Shown: in pieces, positions 9,116 to 18,300 of the stretch | How positions within the stretch are numbered: position 1 is the first letter of the stretch | How the letters are laid out: each line of letters starts with the position of its first letter | Origin: Clostridiales bacterium UBA3758 | Lineage (GTDB): Bacteria > Bacillota > Clostridia > Oscillospirales > Oscillospiraceae | Length of the DNA: 64,000 bases | Reading direction: 5' to 3' | NCBI GenBank assembly: GCA_002371675.1 | Contig: DFGE01000027.1 | Coordinates: 19,533-83,532, forward strand | The notes under the pieces: generated by a model | Seen by the model: the letters and a program-made list of their open reading frames with translations, nothing else | Database searches by the model: none | Told to the model about the DNA's origin: nothing | Position numbers and translations under genes: made by a program

Positions 9116-9794
9116 TTCCGAGCTCGTGCTGCTGCGCAGCATCCTGCAGCAGGATCTGCTGAAGGCCATCTGGGAGACGCTCTATATGACCTTCGTCCCT
9201 GCCGCGGCCGCGTTTGTGATAGGCCTGCCGCTGGGCGTGCTGCTTGTGACCGGGGACGAAGGCGGCATCCGCCCGCTCCCCAAGGCGCTGATGAAGGCGC
9301 TCAACGCGCTCATCAACCTCCTGCGCTCGGTGCCCTTCCTGATCCTGCTCGTGGTGGTGCTGCCGGTCTCCAAGCTGCTGGTCGGCACGACGGTGGGCTC
9401 CAAGGCCATGCTCGCCCCGCTGGCCATCGCGGCCTTTCCCTTTGTGGCCCGCCTGGTCGAGACCTCGATCCGCGAGGTGGACGCCGGCGTGGTGGAGGCG
9501 GCGCAGTCCATGGGCGCGAGCACCTGGGAGATCATCACCAAGGTGCTGATCCCCGAGGCCAAGCCCGCTCTGATCGCCAACTTCCTCGTCGCGCTCATCA
9601 CCATCTTCGGCTACGGCGCGATGGCCGGCCTGCTCGGCGGCGGCGGTCTCGGCGCACTCGCCGTCAACTACGGCTACTACCGCCGCAAGGAGGCCGTGCT
9701 GTATGTGATGGTGATTTTGATGATCGTCCTCGTCCAGGTCTTCCAGAGCGTGGGCGACCGCCTCGTCAAAAAGACCGACAAGCGCAGCCGCTGA
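9105..9794 (+). CDS. metI: Methionine ABC transporter, permease
   Basis: Membrane subunit of MetNIQ, 229 residues with about five hydrophobic segments. The EAA loop that docks on MetN is seen in VEAAQSMGASTWEIITKVLIPEAKPAL. GGAGG lies 9 nt before the ATG, within the metN coding end, so the two are translationally coupled. The length and the motif order match the D-methionine permease family (BPD_transp_1). Confidence 0.95.
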   Translation: MFSDSELVLLRSILQQDLLKAIWETLYMTFVPAAAAFVIGLPLGVLLVTGDEGGIRPLPKALMKALNALINLLRSVPFLILLVVVLPVSKLLVGTTVGSKAMLAPLAIAAFPFVARLVETSIREVDAGVVEAAQSMGASTWEIITKVLIPEAKPALIANFLVALITIFGYGAMAGLLGGGGLGALAVNYGYYRRKEAVLYVMVILMIVLVQVFQSVGDRLVKKTDKRSR

Positions 9795-9915
9795 GCCCCG
9801 CGGGCAGGCTTTCCGCAGGCTGTATAGAATCCTTCTCCCCCACGGAGGGGAGCTCCATCCTGTCGTCACAAGTTCATTTGACTTTTGAAAACAAAATGAA
9901 AAGGAGAAAACCGCC

Positions 9916-10725
9916 ATGAAAAAGACTCTTTCCCTGATCCTCGCCCTGCTTCTTCTGGTCTCTGTGCTCTCGGGCTGCGGCGCAAAGAAGGAGAACACCA
10001 CCATCCGCGTCGCCGCCTCCCCCACGCCCCACGCCGAGATCCTCGCCGTGGCCAAAGACATCCTCGCCGAGCAGGGCTACACGCTCGAGATCGTCGAGTA
10101 CACGGACTATGTGCAGCCTAACCTCGTCGTAGACAGCGGCGAGCTGGACGCCAACTACTTCCAGCACACGCCCTATATGGAGCAGTTCAACGAAGAGAAC
10201 AAGACCAGCATCGTCTCCGCCGGCCTCATTCACTATGAGCCCTTCGGCATCTTCGCCGGCAAGACCGCCTCTCTGGCCGAGCTGCCCGACGGGGCCGTCA
10301 TCAGCATCCCCAACGACGCCACCAACGGTGCCCGCGCGCTGCTGCTGCTCCAGCAGGAGGGCATCCTCAAGCTGACCGAGGGCGTGGGCATCGAGGCCAC
10401 CAAGTATGACATCGTCGAGAACCCCAAGAACGTTCAGATCCTCGAGATGGAGGCCGCCCAGCTGCCGCTCTCCCTCGCTGACGTGGATCTCGCCGTCATC
10501 AACGGCAACTACGCGCTCGACGCCGGTCTCAATCCCGCGACCGACGCCCTCGCCATCGAGGACGCCTCCGGCGACGCCGCCCAGACCTTCGCCAACCTCG
10601 TCGGCGTGAAGGCCGGGCGCGAGAACGACCCCGCGATCCTCGCCCTCATTGCCGCGCTGCAGTCCGAGCAGGTGCGCGAGTTCATCAACAGCAGCTACAA
10701 CGGCGCAGTCGTGCCCATCTTCTGA
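9916..10725 (+). CDS. metQ: Methionine-binding lipoprotein
   Basis: Extracellular substrate-binding protein of MetNIQ (NlpA family), 269 residues. The N-terminus is a lipoprotein signal with lipobox VLSGC, so it is anchored to the outer face of the membrane. RVAASPTPHAEIL and LDANYFQHTPY are characteristic of the family. A 121-bp gap separates it from metI, without an evident terminator, so it probably shares the T-box-controlled transcript. A terminator follows closely. Specificity for L- or D-methionine cannot be decided from sequence. Confidence 0.95.
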   Translation: MKKTLSLILALLLLVSVLSGCGAKKENTTIRVAASPTPHAEILAVAKDILAEQGYTLEIVEYTDYVQPNLVVDSGELDANYFQHTPYMEQFNEENKTSIVSAGLIHYEPFGIFAGKTASLAELPDGAVISIPNDATNGARALLLLQQEGILKLTEGVGIEATKYDIVENPKNVQILEMEAAQLPLSLADVDLAVINGNYALDAGLNPATDALAIEDASGDAAQTFANLVGVKAGRENDPAILALIAALQSEQVREFINSSYNGAVVPIF

Positions 10726-10746
10726 TCTTGCGCAGCGGATAAAAAT

Positions 10747-10777
10747 GGCCTCCCCGGGAGCGGGGAGGCCGTTTTCC
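10747..10777 (+). terminator. Terminator of the metNIQ operon
   Basis: A 9-bp perfect stem (10747-10755 with 10762-10770) is followed by GTTTTCCTT. It lies between metQ and the convergent gdhA. Confidence 0.85.
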
Positions 10778-10808
10778 TTGTGATTGCTATGCGGTTTTCC
10801 TTTGCTTA

Positions 10809-12158
10809 TCACACCACGCCCTGAGCGAGCATGGCGTTGGCGACCTTCAGGAAGCCGGCGACGTTCGCGCCGAGCATCAGATCGCCGGGTCTGCCGCACT
10901 CGACGGAGGCGTCGTAGCAGGCCTTGTAGATGTTCTTCATGATGCCGTGCAGCTTCTCGTCGACCTCGTCGAAGCTCCAGCTCATGCGGATGGAGTTCTG
11001 GCTCATCTCGAGGCCGGAGGTGGCGACGCCGCCGGCGTTGGAGGCCTTGCCGGGGCTGTAGAGCAGACCGTTGGACTTGACGATCTCGATGGCCTCGGGG
11101 GTCAGCGGCATATTGGCGCCCTCGAAGACGGCCATGCAGCCGTTGTCGACCAGGGCCTGGGCGCCCTCGGCGTCCATCTCGTTCTGGCTGGCACAGGGGT
11201 GCGCGATGTCGCACTTGACGTTCCAGATGTTCTTGCAGCCCTCATGGTACTCGGAGCCGGGTACCTCGTCGGCATAGACGGAGATGCGGGCGCGGCGGCG
11301 CTGCTTGATGTCAAACAGGACGTCGAGATTGATGCCGTTGGGATCGTAGACATAGCCCTTGGAGTCGGACATGGCGACGACCTTGCCGCCGAAGGCGGTG
11401 ACCTTCTGGGCGCAGTACTGCGCGACGTTGCCGGAGCCGGAGACGATGACGGTCTTGCCCTCGTAGCTGTCGTTGCGCAGGTGCTTGAGCGCCTCGACGG
11501 AGAAGTAGCACACGCCGAAGCCGGTGGCCTGGGTGCGGGCCAGGGAGCCGCCGTAGGGGATGCCCTTGCCGGTCAGCACGCCGCCCTCAAAGCGGTCGAC
11601 AATGCGCTTGTACTGGCCGAACATGTAGCCGATCTCGCGCGCGCCGACGCCGATATCGCCGGCCGGCGTGTCGGTGAACTGGCCGATGTGACGGTAGAGC
11701 TCGGTCATGAAGCTCTGGCAGAAGCGCATGACTTCGCCGTCGGACTTGCCCTTCGGGTCAAAGTCGGAGCCGCCCTTGCCGCCGCCCATGGGGAGGGTCG
11801 TCAGGGAGTTCTTGAGGATCTGCTCGAAGCCGAGGAATTTGATGACAGAGAGGTTCACGCTGGGATGGAAGCGCAGGCCGCCCTTGTAGGGGCCGATGGC
11901 AGAGTTGAACTGAACGCGGTAGCCGCGGTTGACCTGGACCTTGCCGTTGTCGTCCACCCAGGGGACACGGAACTCAACGACACGCTCGGGCTCGACAAAG
12001 CGCTCCAGCAGGGAATTCTCTTCCCACTCGGGATGCTTGTCGATCACCAGCTCCAGAGACTCAAAGACCTCGCGGACGGCCTGCAGGAACTCAGGCTCAT
12101 GTCCGTCGCGCTTTTCCACGCCTTCATACACGCGCTTCAGATACTCGTTGGTCAACAT
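10809..12158 (-). CDS. gdhA: Glutamate dehydrogenase (hexameric, 449-residue class)
   Basis: Interconverts 2-oxoglutarate plus ammonia and glutamate. The active-site segment PMGGGKGGSDFDPKGKSD contains the catalytic lysine region, and YKGGLRFHPSVN and GSGNVAQY (nucleotide fold) are clear. The length of 449 residues and the N-terminal Elf/GDH dimerisation region match the small hexameric enzymes. NADP versus NAD preference is not assigned. ATG 12158 has AGGAGG 7 nt upstream; the frame extends further with no homology. A minus-strand promoter is at 12210-12238. In a fermenting anaerobe it could feed 2-oxoglutarate to 2-hydroxyglutarate, a possible link to the dehydratase operon at 60 kb, but this is speculation. 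Confidence 0.96.
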   Translation of the reverse strand: MLTNEYLKRVYEGVEKRDGHEPEFLQAVREVFESLELVIDKHPEWEENSLLERFVEPERVVEFRVPWVDDNGKVQVNRGYRVQFNSAIGPYKGGLRFHPSVNLSVIKFLGFEQILKNSLTTLPMGGGKGGSDFDPKGKSDGEVMRFCQSFMTELYRHIGQFTDTPAGDIGVGAREIGYMFGQYKRIVDRFEGGVLTGKGIPYGGSLARTQATGFGVCYFSVEALKHLRNDSYEGKTVIVSGSGNVAQYCAQKVTAFGGKVVAMSDSKGYVYDPNGINLDVLFDIKQRRRARISVYADEVPGSEYHEGCKNIWNVKCDIAHPCASQNEMDAEGAQALVDNGCMAVFEGANMPLTPEAIEIVKSNGLLYSPGKASNAGGVATSGLEMSQNSIRMSWSFDEVDEKLHGIMKNIYKACYDASVECGRPGDLMLGANVAGFLKVANAMLAQGVV

Positions 12159-12209
12159 GATAATCCTCCTTGAATAGTTGTAGGTAGGCCGGGATGGGAT
12201 TCCATGCAA

Positions 12210-12238
12210 AGAATAACACAAAAATCCCGAAGTATCAA
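12210..12238 (-). promoter_or_regulatory. Promoter of gdhA
   Basis: On the minus strand, TTGATA (12238-12233), a 17-bp spacer and TATTCT (12215-12210), about 50 bp before the gdhA ATG. It is back to back with the galM promoter. Confidence 0.65.
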
Positions 12239-12252
12239 GGAAATTTTGTGAA

Positions 12253-12281
12253 TTGTCAAACACGATCCGATGTGTTACAAT
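12253..12281 (+). promoter_or_regulatory. Promoter of galM
   Basis: TTGTCA (12253-12258), a 17-bp spacer and TACAAT (12276-12281), 39 bp before the galM start. It is divergent from the gdhA promoter with only 14 bp between the two -35 boxes. Confidence 0.7.
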
Positions 12282-12320
12282 AAGGGAAATTGTAAAATAT
12301 GTACAAATGAGGAGTTCAAA

Positions 12321-13229
12321 ATGAATAAGCTATACGATTCCGGCGTCTTTGGCCTGTACGAACTGAATAATGATTCAATCCGCATCCGCGTGAGCGACCT
12401 CGGGGCGACGCTGGTAAGCCTGCAGTTTCGCGGAAAAGAGACGGTTCTCGGCTACGACAGCATATACGAGTACCTCTCCGGGACGGACTTCCTCGGCGCG
12501 AGCATCGGGCGCTACGGAAACCGCATTGCGGGCGCGGCCTTCACGCTGGGCGGCGTGCGCTATACGCTGCCGGCAAACGAGGGGCGCAACCAGCTGCACG
12601 GCGGGCCCGAGGCCTTCGATAAACGCCGCTGGGAGGTCGAGCGGCAGGAGGAGGACGCGCTGCGCCTGACGCTGCTCTCCCCGGACGGGGACAACGGCTT
12701 CCCCGGCAATCTCCGCGCCGCGGTGACCTACCGCCTGCTGCCCGACGGGCTGCGGATCGAGTTCGAGGGGGAGAGCGACCGGGACACCGTCTTTGCCCCC
12801 ACGAACCACAGCTATTTTGACCTCGGCGCGCACGACGCGCTCGCGCATGAGCTGTTCGTCAACGCCGACAGGGTTCTCTCCGTCGATAACGAGCTCATCC
12901 CGCTGCAGCCGGTCCCCGTGCGCGGCAAGTTCGACCTGCGCTCGCTCAGGACACTGGGGGAGGATCTCGACCACTGCTTCCCCCTCAAGGGCGAGCACGC
13001 GGTCACGCTGCGCTATCAGGGGCTGCGCATGGACCTGTATACGGACTTTCCCGCCGTACAGATCTACACCGGTGCCGGCCTGCACGCGCCCTGGCAGAAG
13101 AACAGCGGCGTCGCCATCGAGCCGGAGTTTTACCCCAACAGTCCCAACCGGCCGGATTTCCCCTCGACCACGCTGCGCGCCGGCGAGCACTTCTTCAAAT
13201 ACGCCGAGTACCGCTTCACGGAAGAGTAA
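12321..13229 (+). CDS. galM: Aldose 1-epimerase (mutarotase)
   Basis: Interconverts alpha and beta anomers of aldoses such as galactose and glucose. The 302-residue product has family motifs GRYGNRIAGA, NQLHGGPEAFDK (first catalytic histidine), TNHSYFDLG (second histidine) and, near the C-terminus, AIEPEFYPNSPN with the catalytic glutamate. ATG 12321 has GGAG 7 nt upstream; an upstream in-frame ATG at 12270 lies inside the promoter region and is unlikely. It appears to be a single-gene unit ending in a strong hairpin. No galK or galT is adjacent. Confidence 0.93.
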   Translation: MNKLYDSGVFGLYELNNDSIRIRVSDLGATLVSLQFRGKETVLGYDSIYEYLSGTDFLGASIGRYGNRIAGAAFTLGGVRYTLPANEGRNQLHGGPEAFDKRRWEVERQEEDALRLTLLSPDGDNGFPGNLRAAVTYRLLPDGLRIEFEGESDRDTVFAPTNHSYFDLGAHDALAHELFVNADRVLSVDNELIPLQPVPVRGKFDLRSLRTLGEDLDHCFPLKGEHAVTLRYQGLRMDLYTDFPAVQIYTGAGLHAPWQKNSGVAIEPEFYPNSPNRPDFPSTTLRAGEHFFKYAEYRFTEE

Positions 13230-13245
13230 AATAAGAAAGGCACGA

Positions 13246-13288
13246 AACAGCACGGCCTCCGGGCGTATCCGGAGGCCGTGCTGTTGTT
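13246..13288. terminator. Bidirectional terminator between galM and the ATPase-CYTH gene
   Basis: A long perfect inverted repeat (about 17 bp, 13246-13262 with 13269-13285) is followed by GTTT on the plus strand and by GTTTCG on the minus strand. Just beyond, 13289-13358 contains the palindrome GGGGAGTCCCC at 13320-13330, which recurs elsewhere in the window. Confidence 0.75.
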
Positions 13289-13358
13289 TAAGCAGATTGG
13301 AAGACGCGCGCTTCCCGCAGGGGAGTCCCCTCATGCTGTCCTGCTGGAGAATGCAGGA

Positions 13359-14453
13359 TCACAGCTCCTCGCGGTGATCCACCGCGAGGACGGCATCCTT
13401 GTATTCCGGCTCGCCCGTGACCTCGCGCAGCACGTGGAGCTCCGGCGGGATGGCGACCTCGCCGTCCTTTTCGTCCAGCTCGATCTTCAGCACAGCACGG
13501 TCGTCCCAGAAGGGATAGACGTCGAGCTGGAAGAGCTGCTTTTGATAGCTGAGGCTGTAGCGGATCTTGCGCAGCGGGGGCTCGGCGCCGGCCTCCTCGA
13601 GCAGATGGGAGTAGACCTTCTGGGTCAGCCGCTCCTCTACCTCGATGCGCGAGCCGTTCACGCGGCGCTTGCGGGTCTTGTAGTAGATCGCGTGGTCGTC
13701 CTCCACCCATTTGCGCAGCCGCAGCTGCTCGCCGTCCACGGTGGGCAGGTAGGCCTGCTCGATCTCCACGCGGCGCGCGCCGTAGGTCCTGACAAGCGCC
13801 TCGAGATCCGGCATGGCGATGAGGAACTTGCGCTCGTAGTCCGCCGGCGGATCCACGCCGAGGAAGCCGGCGATCCGCACGATGAGGTTGCGCAGCTTCT
13901 CGCGCAGCTCCACGGAGTTGTCGATGATATAGAGGTGGGGGTGGCCGCCCCAGCATTCGATCAGCCTGTCGTCCATGACGACGGCCTGGCTCACAGATTC
14001 GTAGCGCGCGGCGTTGTTGGCGTAGGTGTAGAATTCCTCCGCGCCCTTGGCGGCTGTCACGAGGTGGAAGACGGCGGCGTAGCGCAGCTTCAGCTCCTCC
14101 TCCGTCATGCCGATGTCCGCGAGCACGGCGGAAAATTCCGCGTCGTCCATATAGGCCTTGTTGTCGATCGCGCCGCGGTCGCAGACCAGAAGGATCTTCT
14201 CGGCGCGCATCGTGCGGGCGGCCTGCTCAAAGAGCCGCTCTTTCTCGAGCTGCAGGCGCATCTGCACCTTTTGATATTCCAGGTTCGTGCCGCAGGTCCA
14301 GGGGGCGACGCCGCCGCTGATGAACTCCGTGGCTGTCTCGGGGATGAAGAGCACGGTATAGCCGAGCTTGGTGAACGCGTTTTGAATCCAGCTCATGGCT
14401 GTGGTCTTGCCCGCGCTGGGGCCGCCGGTGATGACGATTTTGGTGAGCTCCAT
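13359..14453 (-). CDS. P-loop ATPase fused to a CYTH-like domain
   Basis: A 364-residue two-domain protein. Residues 1-185 form an AAA/kinase-like P-loop domain: Walker A GGPSAGKTT near residue 10, LLVCDRGAIDNKAYM as a DRG-type Walker B/lid region. Residues from about 200 carry YERKFLIA, VEIEQAYL, LRLRKW and YYKTRKRR, an alternating Glu/Lys/Arg strand pattern like the CYTH/triphosphate tunnel fold, which binds organic polyphosphates. The ATG at 14453 has GGAGAAGG upstream. It is divergently transcribed from the S9 peptidase. The activity is unknown; a nucleotide or polyphosphate kinase or phosphatase is possible. Confidence 0.75.
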   Translation of the reverse strand: MELTKIVITGGPSAGKTTAMSWIQNAFTKLGYTVLFIPETATEFISGGVAPWTCGTNLEYQKVQMRLQLEKERLFEQAARTMRAEKILLVCDRGAIDNKAYMDDAEFSAVLADIGMTEEELKLRYAAVFHLVTAAKGAEEFYTYANNAARYESVSQAVVMDDRLIECWGGHPHLYIIDNSVELREKLRNLIVRIAGFLGVDPPADYERKFLIAMPDLEALVRTYGARRVEIEQAYLPTVDGEQLRLRKWVEDDHAIYYKTRKRRVNGSRIEVEERLTQKVYSHLLEEAGAEPPLRKIRYSLSYQKQLFQLDVYPFWDDRAVLKIELDEKDGEVAIPPELHVLREVTGEPEYKDAVLAVDHREEL

Positions 14454-14505
14454 AGCCTTCTCCTTGCTCCGCGGCGATCCGCGGTTTTTTGCTCGATCTA
14501 TATGT

Positions 14506-14534
14506 ATTACACCACAAAATGTCCCACTTTTCAA
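14506..14534 (-). promoter_or_regulatory. Promoter of the ATPase-CYTH gene
   Basis: On the minus strand, TTGAAA (14534-14529), a 17-bp spacer and TGTAAT (14511-14506), about 53 bp upstream of the ATG. Confidence 0.6.
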
Positions 14535-14568
14535 GCGTCGGGGAGGAAAAAGCGCAGCCCCTTTTCCG

Positions 14569-14597
14569 TTGACGCAGGGACGCGGCTGTGCTATTCT
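14569..14597 (+). promoter_or_regulatory. Promoter of the S9 peptidase
   Basis: TTGACG (14569-14574), a 17-bp spacer and TATTCT (14592-14597), 35 bp before the start codon. Confidence 0.7.
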
Positions 14598-14632
14598 TGG
14601 AGCAAGAAAAACAGAAAAAACGGAGGAGAACC

Positions 14633-16621
14633 ATGAACGCTGTAGAACTCAAGGATATCCTGTCTTACCGCTTTCTCTCCGCGCTGCGCTACGCGCCGGA
14701 CGGGAGCAGGGCGGCTTTTGTCGTCTCCGAGGCCAACGAGGAGGAGAACAGCTATGAGGCGCGGCTCTGGCTCTATGAAAAGGGCGCGCTCAAGCAGCTG
14801 ACCGATCTCGGCAAGGAGAGGAGCTTCGTCTGGCTCGACTCTCAGCGCATCCTCTTCCCGGCCGCGCGTTCCGCGAAGGAGAAAAAGCGCGCCGAGGCCG
14901 GAGACGCCTTCTCCTCCTGGTACGTGCTGGATCTGCGCGGCGGCGAGGCGCTGCCCTTCTTCACCCTGCCCTTTGCGGCCGGGCAGCTCAAGGTGCTCGA
15001 CGAGAATACCTTCGCGGTGTCCGGCTCGGTCGACAAGCGGCGCCCGGATCTCTGGCAGGCCGACGAGAAGGAACGCGAGGCCGCCAAAAAGGAACGGGAA
15101 GAGGACAAGGACTACGAGGTTTTTGACGAGCTGCCCTACTGGTTCAACGGCCAGGGCGTGATCAACGGCTCACGCGACAGGCTCTTTGTCGTGACGAAGG
15201 AGCCCTTCTCCGTCAAGCCCCTCACGGAGCTGCCGGAGGATCTGCAGGGCAGCTGCCTGCTGGGCGGCGAGCTGTTTTACGCCGTGCAGCGCCGCGCCGT
15301 CAAGCAGCCGCTCAAGGGCTTTACGCTCCGCGCCTATGACTGGCGCAGCGGCGAGACGCGCACTGTGCTCGAAAACGAGGAGATCTCCTTCCACGGCCTG
15401 GAGGCCGTGAACGGGGAGCTCTGGCTCTTCGGGACCGAGGGCAATCGCTTCGGCCTCAACGAAAACGCCTGGGTCTACCGCGTCGATCCGCACAGCGGCG
15501 CACTCAGCGTGCTGCGCGAGGAGGAGTACAGCATGTACGGCTCCGTCGGGAGCGACTGCCGCCTCGGCGGCGGACGCCAGGCGGCGGAAAACGGCGGCAG
15601 CCTCCTGCATCTGACCACCCGGGAGGGGGACTGCGTGCTGCACCGCCTCTCCGCCGACGGCAGCGACGCGCCGGTCTTCACCAGGCCCGGCAGCATTGAC
15701 TGCTTTGACGCCTCCGGGGACGAGGCCCTGCTCGTCGCGCTCTACGATATGCGCCTGCAGGAGCTCTACCGCCTCGATCTGGCCAGCGGTGAGCTCACGC
15801 GCCTGAGCGATTTCAACAGCAAGGCGCTGGAGGACAAATACGTTGCCCAGCCGCGGCCGCTCAGCGTCCGCAGCGGCGGCACGGAGATCGGCGGCTGGGT
15901 GCTGCTGCCGAAGGACTACGACCCCGCGAAGCGCTACCCCGCCGTGTTCGACATTCACGGCGGCCCCAAGACGGTCTACGGCCCCGTCTTCGTGCACGAG
16001 ATGCAGCTCTGGGCGGGCATGGGCTATTTCGTCTTCTTCTGCAACCCCACCGGCAGCGACGGGCGCGACAACGCCTTCATGGACATCCGCGGCAAATACG
16101 GCACCGTCGACTATGAAAACCTTATGGACTTTGCCGATGCGGTGCTCGAGGCCTATCCGCAGATCGACCCTGCCCGCGTCTGCGAGACCGGCGGCAGCTA
16201 CGGCGGCTTCATGACCAACTGGATCATCGGCCACACGGATCGCTTCTGCTGCGCGGCGAGCCAGCGCTCGATCTCCAACTGGCTGAGCTTCTCCGGCATC
16301 TCGGACATCGGCTTCTACTTCGCGCCAGACCAGAATGCGGCGAATATCTACGACAGTCCCGCGAAGCTCTGGGAGCGTTCGCCGCTGGCCTATGCCGCAA
16401 ACGTCAGGACCCCGACGCTCTTTATCCACTCCGACGAGGACTACCGCTGCCCGCAGGATCAGGGCCTGCAGATGCTCGCTGCGCTGATGGAGCGCGGCGT
16501 GGAGGCGCGCATGTGCCTCTTCCACGGGGAGAACCATGAGCTCAGCCGCTCCGGCAAGCCCAAACACCGCATCCGCCGCCTGACGGAGATCACGAACTGG
16601 TTCGAAAAGCACGCGAGATAA
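14633..16621 (+). CDS. S9-family prolyl oligopeptidase / acylaminoacyl peptidase
   Basis: Cytosolic serine peptidase of 662 residues with no signal peptide. The N-terminal 400 residues resemble an irregular WD/beta-propeller gate. The C-terminal alpha/beta-hydrolase domain contains FDIHGGPKTVYG (oxyanion region), GGSYGGFM with Ser522 as nucleophile, the acid in EDYRCP (Asp603) and GENHEL with His635. All three catalytic residues are present. It probably trims short peptides. Expression is from its own promoter with GGAGG 8 nt before the ATG. Exact specificity (acylaminoacyl or dipeptidyl) is not decidable. Confidence 0.9.
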   Translation: MNAVELKDILSYRFLSALRYAPDGSRAAFVVSEANEEENSYEARLWLYEKGALKQLTDLGKERSFVWLDSQRILFPAARSAKEKKRAEAGDAFSSWYVLDLRGGEALPFFTLPFAAGQLKVLDENTFAVSGSVDKRRPDLWQADEKEREAAKKEREEDKDYEVFDELPYWFNGQGVINGSRDRLFVVTKEPFSVKPLTELPEDLQGSCLLGGELFYAVQRRAVKQPLKGFTLRAYDWRSGETRTVLENEEISFHGLEAVNGELWLFGTEGNRFGLNENAWVYRVDPHSGALSVLREEEYSMYGSVGSDCRLGGGRQAAENGGSLLHLTTREGDCVLHRLSADGSDAPVFTRPGSIDCFDASGDEALLVALYDMRLQELYRLDLASGELTRLSDFNSKALEDKYVAQPRPLSVRSGGTEIGGWVLLPKDYDPAKRYPAVFDIHGGPKTVYGPVFVHEMQLWAGMGYFVFFCNPTGSDGRDNAFMDIRGKYGTVDYENLMDFADAVLEAYPQIDPARVCETGGSYGGFMTNWIIGHTDRFCCAASQRSISNWLSFSGISDIGFYFAPDQNAANIYDSPAKLWERSPLAYAANVRTPTLFIHSDEDYRCPQDQGLQMLAALMERGVEARMCLFHGENHELSRSGKPKHRIRRLTEITNWFEKHAR

Positions 16622-16696
16622 GCTCGCCGCGTCCGGCGCACAGGCGCCGTCATCTCAGAAAGCGTTCCGCCCTGCGGAGCGCTCAGGAGGCCTTTT

Positions 16697-18295
16697 ATGC
16701 ATCAATCCGCAAAGCTTCGCAGAGGAAGCCTGCTCTTCCTGTTGGCCTGGTTCGCCTTTTGCCTCTGGCTTGCCGCCCAGATCCCCTACACGCATGACGA
16801 CTGGGACTGGGGGCTCTCCAACGGCATTGAACAGCTGCTCACCGCGAGCATCAACAGCCGCTATGTCGGGAATCTGATCATCGTAGCGCTGACGAGGAGC
16901 GTCCTGCTCAAGGATCTCGTCATGGCGCTGACCTTCACGCTGCTCCCCGTCGCTGCGCTGCGCTTTCTGCAGAGCGTGCTGCCGCTGGCGGAAAACGGCG
17001 CGCAGCCGGACGAGGGCTTTTCCCTCGCCGCGCTGGCCGCGGGCAGCCTCTTCCTGCTCCTGATGCCCACGCCCGTCTGGCAGCAGACCTGCGGCTGGGT
17101 CTCGGGCTTTGCCAACTATATCGTCCTCGCGCTGGGACTGCTGGTGTTCCTGCGCGCGGCAGCGGTCGGTTTCCTGCGGAAGGAGACGCCGCGGGAGCTG
17201 CTGTTTTCGCCCGTGCTGCTGTTCCTCTTCGGCGCAGCCGTCCAGCTGCTGCTGGAGAATGCCGCGCTCTATATGCTGCTCATTGCCCTCTGCCTCTATG
17301 TCTACCGCATCCTGCGCTGGCGCAGATGGCATGACGCGTATCTCGCGCTGCTGCTCGGCGTCATCGCCGGCACCGTGGTGATGTTCAGCAGCCCCATCTA
17401 CGGCACGCTCATCGAGACTGGCGAGGCCGTTGACGCCACACGCGACCTGCTCGATTACGAGCCCGGCCACCCGCTGCGTTTCCTGCTGGGCGGCCTGCGG
17501 CGCGTCGCGCTCTGCTTCGTGCCGGGGATCTTCGAGGAGTGCCGCGTGCTGGCCTGGCTGGTGCTTCTCCTGCTGAGCGCCCTGCTGCTCACGGACAAGG
17601 CTCTGCGCGCCAGATGGCTCTTTTTTGCAGGGAACCTGCTCTTCGCAGCGTATTATCTCGCCCTGCCGCGGCTGCGCGCGCTGCCCTTCGCGGAGACCAC
17701 GCTCGGCCTCGGTCTGCTTGGTCTGCTCGGCTGCGCGTTCTTTGCCTGGGTGCTGCTGGAGACGGCGCTGCTGCTGCGCGCACACAGGACGCTCGCGCTG
17801 CTGCTGGCTGGCCTCTGGCTCTCAGCCGCCGTGCTCGTCGCGCCGCTGGCCTTCACCAATGTCCACGGCTACCGCATCACCGATTTCTTCCACGCGCAGA
17901 GCGGCCGCATCTACAGCACGCCCTATCTCCTGCTGCTGCTCTTCTGCCTGCCGCTTGGCTGGCTGCTGCGCGAGCGGCTCGCCGGACGGGGGAGAAAGCT
18001 CCTTGCCGGGCTGCTCTGCGCCGCGCTGGCCGCCGCCGTGCTGCGCTGGGGTATCGTCTACGCCGCCGTCGGCCAATGCAGCAGGGAGCGCCTCGCGCTC
18101 ATCCGCGAGGCCCGCGAGGGCAGGACGCAGAGCATCGTGCTGCCCGCCTACCCCTATCCCGAGGTGCTCTGGATGCCCGATCCCGAGGGAGTCTGGCCAA
18201 ACCGCGAGGTCTTCTTCCGCGCCTTCTATGAGATCCCGGAGGATGTGGCACTCAGCTTCAGCTCCAAGATGGATGCGCCCGGCGAGACCCCGTAG
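16697..18295 (+). CDS. Polytopic membrane protein of unknown function
   Basis: Predicted integral membrane protein of 532 residues with roughly 11-12 hydrophobic segments rich in Leu and Ala. An early acidic motif HDDWDWG follows the first helix, in a position where GT-C glycosyltransferases carry a catalytic Asp pair. It may belong to a DUF6056-type family, but I cannot confirm this. The C-terminal soluble tail contains YPYPEVLW. AGGAGG lies 8 nt before the ATG. It starts 75 bp after the S9 peptidase with no clear terminator between, so the two may share a transcript. A role in cell-surface glycan or polymer synthesis is only a guess. Confidence 0.6.
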   Translation: MHQSAKLRRGSLLFLLAWFAFCLWLAAQIPYTHDDWDWGLSNGIEQLLTASINSRYVGNLIIVALTRSVLLKDLVMALTFTLLPVAALRFLQSVLPLAENGAQPDEGFSLAALAAGSLFLLLMPTPVWQQTCGWVSGFANYIVLALGLLVFLRAAAVGFLRKETPRELLFSPVLLFLFGAAVQLLLENAALYMLLIALCLYVYRILRWRRWHDAYLALLLGVIAGTVVMFSSPIYGTLIETGEAVDATRDLLDYEPGHPLRFLLGGLRRVALCFVPGIFEECRVLAWLVLLLLSALLLTDKALRARWLFFAGNLLFAAYYLALPRLRALPFAETTLGLGLLGLLGCAFFAWVLLETALLLRAHRTLALLLAGLWLSAAVLVAPLAFTNVHGYRITDFFHAQSGRIYSTPYLLLLLFCLPLGWLLRERLAGRGRKLLAGLLCAALAAAVLRWGIVYAAVGQCSRERLALIREAREGRTQSIVLPAYPYPEVLWMPDPEGVWPNREVFFRAFYEIPEDVALSFSSKMDAPGETP

Positions 18296-18300
18296 CGCGC

